A stretch of 64,000 bases of DNA from an uncultured bacterium. GTDB lineage: Bacteria > Bacillota_I > Bacilli_A > RFN20 > CAG-826. Below the pieces are notes generated by a model. The model saw nothing but the letters and a program-made list of their open reading frames with translations. It did no database searches and had not been told where the DNA came from. Where the stretch lies: the NCBI GenBank assembly GCA_949290395.1, contig CASERQ010000002.1, forward strand, positions 276,894 to 340,893. Direction: 5' to 3'. Numbering within the stretch: the stretch's first letter is position 1; the number at the start of each line of letters is the position of its first letter. Both the position numbers and the translations under genes were made by a program. Below, in pieces: positions 61,290-64,000 of the stretch.

Positions 61290-61500
61290 TAATTACTTTA
61301 CGCCTAATTTTCCTATTTCCTTCTATTCGAACTTCCGAGGATTCCTCGGTAGTTGATTTATCAAGCTCATTATCTTTTAAAATATTTTTAATATGTAATC
61401 CCAATATTATCAATAGAAACATCAAAAAGTCTTGCCATCTCTTTTTGTGTTAACCAAACAGTATTATCATTTAGATTTTCTAAGCAGCAAAGGTAATTAA
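61290..61500 (-). pseudogene. rhuM-like gene fragment
   Basis: The minus strand encodes NDNTVWLTQKEMARLFDVSIDNIG, then, after a one-base shift at GGG (near 61402), LHIKNILKDNELDKSTTEES and VRIEGNRKIRRKV. These are the diagnostic opening blocks of the RhuM/virulence-protein family (Fic-associated, pathogenicity-island type). The reading frame is broken and the match ends abruptly after RRKV near 61295. It is a decayed remnant with no start or end. Confidence 0.8.
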
Positions 61501-61778
61501 AGAATCTACTCAAATTATGCCAATAATAGCCTCTATTTTACCTGATTTAGCCTACGTTAGATCTAAGGTTGCATCAACATTCACTTCTAACGTACTACCT
61601 TGAACTTATCTAACGTATCTAAGGTAAAACTGACGTGAGCCAAATCTAGACAAAAAAAGTCTGCACACCCCTAGTCATCGACTAAGAATGTATCAGACAT
61701 GTCGTTCTAATATGGCAATAAATACCAATTGTGATGCACTTGCGACCCCTACATAAGGTGTAAGTTATATCTATAGTT
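61501..61778. other. intergenic remnant with short repeats
   Basis: 278 bases without an intact gene, with a higher GC content than the flanks. Copies of ATCTAAGGT (near 61562 and 61616) and several AACGTA/TACGTT words occur in direct and inverted form between 61551 and 61625. Probably debris from insertion and deletion at an accessory site. Confidence 0.35.
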
Positions 61779-62132
61779 CTACCTATATTTTCCTAAGTAC
61801 TTTTCTTCACCTGCTAGTCTTGTTTTCACTGCTTCACTTTTAGTCTTAAATCTACCAAGAATATGAGCTTTTCTTTGAAATATAATTTGAGCTACCCATA
61901 GACTTGTATCTTTATCAAAATGAACCCCTCGAACTCCTGAGGTATTGCTTTTATTGAGCTTCCTATCTTTCTTAATTCCGCACTTCATAGTTCCATCAAC
62001 TAATCCACGATCTAAAGTAGGAAGGGGCGCTTTATTTTCTTCGTTCTTGCATCCGCAAGATACTGTAACTCGTGATTGACAGCTTGCGCATTTGGAGTAA
62101 ATAACCCAAGTGTAATGTCTTCGATAGGATTT
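61779..62132 (-). pseudogene. AP2-domain mobile-element protein fragment
   Basis: The frame is open from 62132, behind a TAA, to 61779, but the first ATG is at 61988. Translation gives a CxxC region (KCASCQ, SCGC), then DGTMKCGIKKDRKLNKSNTSG and the AP2 DNA-binding domain SGVRGVHFDKDTSLWVAQI ... LGRFKTKSEAVKTRL. This zinc-ribbon-plus-AP2 arrangement is typical of phage and homing HNH-type proteins. The N-terminus is lost, so it is a remnant. Confidence 0.7.
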
Positions 62133-62171
62133 TTAGCAAGATAATCTTATCTTATTTATAAAAATGATAAA

Positions 62172-62204
62172 AAGGCTCAACTATTGAAGTTGAGCTTTTA
62201 TTTT
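62172..62204. terminator. bidirectional terminator
   Basis: GCTCAAC (62175-62181) and GTTGAGC (62189-62195) form a perfect stem, with TTTTATTTTT on the plus strand and CTTTTTATC on the minus strand. It ends the lysophospholipase pseudogene. Confidence 0.75.
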
Positions 62205-62229
62205 TCTAAAAATTTTAATATATCTTAAG

Positions 62230-63096
62230 TTACTTGATCTTTTATGTCTTCATTTAGTATTTCATGACGTGCATTTTTATATATTTTTAAATCAATCTTA
62301 TCGTATCCTAGTTTCTTATATTGTTTTATTAGATGTTTACGAGTCTTAGAATTATTAGAAACTGGATCATCTTCACCAACCAATACATAAATATCTAAAT
62401 TTTTATCTACTTTTTTAATATTTCTATTTTTATGAATTGTTGCTAATCCTTTTATTAAATAAAGATAAAAACCATTACTACATTCATAGTTACAAGCTTC
62501 ATCATTTATATACTTAATAACATTTTCTTTATTATATGAAATCCAGTCAGCATTATATTCTTTATCTTTAATGGAATTTGAGTATTTACCAATCGTTAGT
62601 TATTTTAATAATTTTGCTGGTTTATTAAAATTTCTTTTATTAACAATTAATTTTGCTAGCATATAACCAATACTAGCGAGTCTCATTTTTCCACTCGCAC
62701 TAATTAAAATTAATTTTTTAGTAGAAGATTTATGACGTTGAATCATATTTTGACTAATAAATAAGCCCATTGAATGCGAAATAATATATATTTCTTTTTC
62801 ATATTTATTATATAAATCACAATATAGTTCAAAAATAGTATCTGCCATTTTGTCAAAAAAATCTTTTACAACAATTCCATAATCATTATTAGTAACATTA
62901 TTTCCTTGTCCATAGTGTTTTAACAATATACTTGATAAGAATTCTTATTTAAAATTGTTGCTAAATAATCATATCTATTAGAATGTTCTTGCATTCCAGT
63001 AACAATAATTACAATTTTTTTAAAATTTTCACATTCCTAAACGTGTCATTTTAAAACATCGCCATATGAATTTTCAAAAGAAAACACTTTTTTCAT
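62230..63096 (-). pseudogene. lysophospholipase/alpha-beta hydrolase pseudogene
   Basis: A good ribosome site (AGGAAG) and ATG at 63096 begin MKKVFSFENSYGDVLK, then TGA CAC GTT TAG, where family members would be expected to carry Trp codons. The frame continues NFKKIVIIVTGMQEHSNRYDY, shifts near 62935 to HYGQGNNV, passes the nucleophile ISHSMG, meets an in-frame TAA at 62600 and ends GEDDPV ... ARHEILNE with the expected Asp and His. Two nonsense codons, one frameshift and one more stop make it inactive. The family is serine hydrolase S33/monoacylglycerol lipase-like. Confidence 0.88.
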
Positions 63097-63315
63097 ATAA
63101 GTCTTCCTAGAAATATATTTAATTATTAGATTAAATTATTTTTAAAATATATAAATCTTTAAAAATTAAAAGCCAGAGGAATATAAATCTCAGCAAAACA
63201 CTATTAAAATTAATAGCCCTGAATACATGCATATATGTGCACATTGTACCAAAGTAAAATTTCTTAATAGCACTTTTATTTTCATAATAAGACAAGATTT
63301 ATAAGATTTGCGTTA
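63097..63315. other. intergenic region
   Basis: 219 bases between the pseudogene start and the methylase end. It is AT-rich, with ATGCATATATGTGCAC near 63228-63243. No gene or clear signal was seen beyond the pseudogene's ribosome site. Confidence 0.35.
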
Positions 63316-64000
63316 TTATATTTCTCCTTTCTTTACACGCAACAAGTTTAACGAGGTGTCTCTTGGTACTCTACAGTTTTCTGAAAATATGATATATTCA
63401 GTACCTTTTCCTATTGTTGCTGCGCTGTAATTTAAGTTATATTTAAACATACGATAACCTTTATAGAGATTACGTATAAAATTAGATCTATCATAAGTAA
63501 CAACCCATTTTTGATTATCAATTGTTGATATGGCTTTAAATATATCACAATGATCTTTATCATCATAATAATTCATATACAATCCCTTTCCTTTATCAAA
63601 ATAAGGAGGGTCAAAGTAAAAAAACGACTTATGATCCAAGATATCCTTAATGGAATATACTAAATCAACAGCATCCATATTATGAAGATCTATTTTATCT
63701 GAGAAACTTGCAATCTCAGTTATACGATTAATTAAATTCTCCTTATTATATCTGGCATCAATCAGGAAATTTCCTGTTTGTTCCTGACCACCAATAACGC
63801 CACCCTTAATGATTCCAGAACGGTTAGTTCTATTTAAGAAAAAAGTAGAAAATCCCAATGTTAATAAATCAACACTCTCTTTATTCTTTTGAATTTCCCT
63901 CTGCTGGTGCCAGACATCCATAGTAACAGGAGTGTCTTTTATTAATTTACAAAATGTATCAGTATCATTGAGTATAGAATACCAAAATGCAAACAATGAA
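63316..64000 (-). CDS. DNA adenine methylase (D12 class), 5' end beyond window
   Basis: At least 228 codons, open to the window edge; the N-terminal SAM-binding block lies outside. FFLNRTNRSGIIKGG (about 52-66 of the visible part) and YFDPPYFDKGKG with DPPY (129-132) are D12-class N6-adenine methyltransferase motifs. YGKGTEYII-like C-terminal sequence (SAATIGKGTEYIIFSEN) also fits the family. It may belong to a restriction-modification or phage-type module to the right. It follows a patch of pseudogenes. Confidence 0.9.
   Translation of the reverse strand, partial: SLFAFWYSILNDTDTFCKLIKDTPVTMDVWHQQREIQKNKESVDLLTLGFSTFFLNRTNRSGIIKGGVIGGQEQTGNFLIDARYNKENLINRITEIASFSDKIDLHNMDAVDLVYSIKDILDHKSFFYFDPPYFDKGKGLYMNYYDDKDHCDIFKAISTIDNQKWVVTYDRSNFIRNLYKGYRMFKYNLNYSAATIGKGTEYIIFSENCRVPRDTSLNLLRVKKGEI

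Noticed and set aside
61186..61453. Overlapping small ORFs on both strands near 61.3 kb as new genes
   Set aside because: The minus-strand frame contains the RhuM blocks after a frameshift, so it is a remnant; the plus-strand ORF is its antisense.
61551..61625. Short repeated words as a CRISPR array
   Set aside because: Repeats are nine bases or shorter, irregularly spaced and partly inverted, with no cas gene.
62230..63096. Use of genetic code 4 (TGA as Trp), suggested by the TGA in the lipase gene
   Set aside because: TGA is the natural stop of the genes ending at 44518 and 24397, both in ATGA overlaps, and the lipase gene also has TAG, TAA and a frameshift.

Overview
The window looks like a chromosome segment from an AT-rich, uncultured gut-type member of the Bacilli (RF39, Acholeplasmatales or Erysipelotrichales-like; this placement is inference). 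The evidence is the strongly AT-biased codons, a mix of Shine-Dalgarno and apparently leaderless starts, SipW-type signal peptidases, many lipoproteins, and the standard genetic code. TGA is used as a real stop (for example the ATGA overlaps at 24397 and 44518) and TGG encodes Trp, so this is not a code-4 Mollicute. No rRNA, tRNA or CRISPR array was seen.

1-34.4 kb holds two diverged copies of one surface-assembly locus, both on the minus strand. Locus A (34373 down to 13403) runs: six paralogous exported proteins with SipW/TasA-type signal peptides, a SipW signal peptidase, a membrane-anchored McrB-like AAA+ ATPase, a DUF2357/McrC-like partner with a zinc ribbon and no visible nuclease motif, an ABC exporter pair, a beta-helix surface protein, a repeat lipoprotein, an Lgt-like lipidation enzyme, a 1066-residue surface protein, two more exported proteins, and a membrane gene broken at an (AT)11 microsatellite. 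Locus B (10923 down to the left edge) repeats the core: exported substrate, SipW, AAA+, McrC-like, lipoprotein, small exported protein, large surface protein, ABC ATPase and ABC permease (cut by the window edge). I propose a membrane AAA+/McrC-like machine working with dedicated secretion, lipidation and export genes to build or remodel a surface structure. A frameshifted KHDR-motif gene and a YwaF-like membrane gene lie between the loci.

34.8-61.1 kb is mostly housekeeping and accessory metabolism. It contains an A-B-A-B array of small lipoproteins behind a secreted cysteine-peptidase-like protein, a GH13 glucosidase, a nucleoside/ester/phospho-diester salvage operon (PNP, carboxylesterase, HAD phosphatase, MFS, GDPD), two exported proteins divergent from an XRE-membrane regulator, an NDP-forming acyl-CoA synthetase with an Lrp/AsnC-like regulator, glycerate kinase, GNAT enzymes, a PlsC-like acyltransferase with a zinc ribbon, and a TrmB-MFS-SGNH hydrolase operon with a perfect palindromic operator. 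Several plus-strand genes and the TrmB gene have promoters placed so that transcription would start at or next to the start codon.

61.2-64 kb is a decayed accessory patch: fragments of rhuM, of an AP2-domain mobile-element protein and of a lysophospholipase, then a DNA adenine methylase that runs off the right edge.
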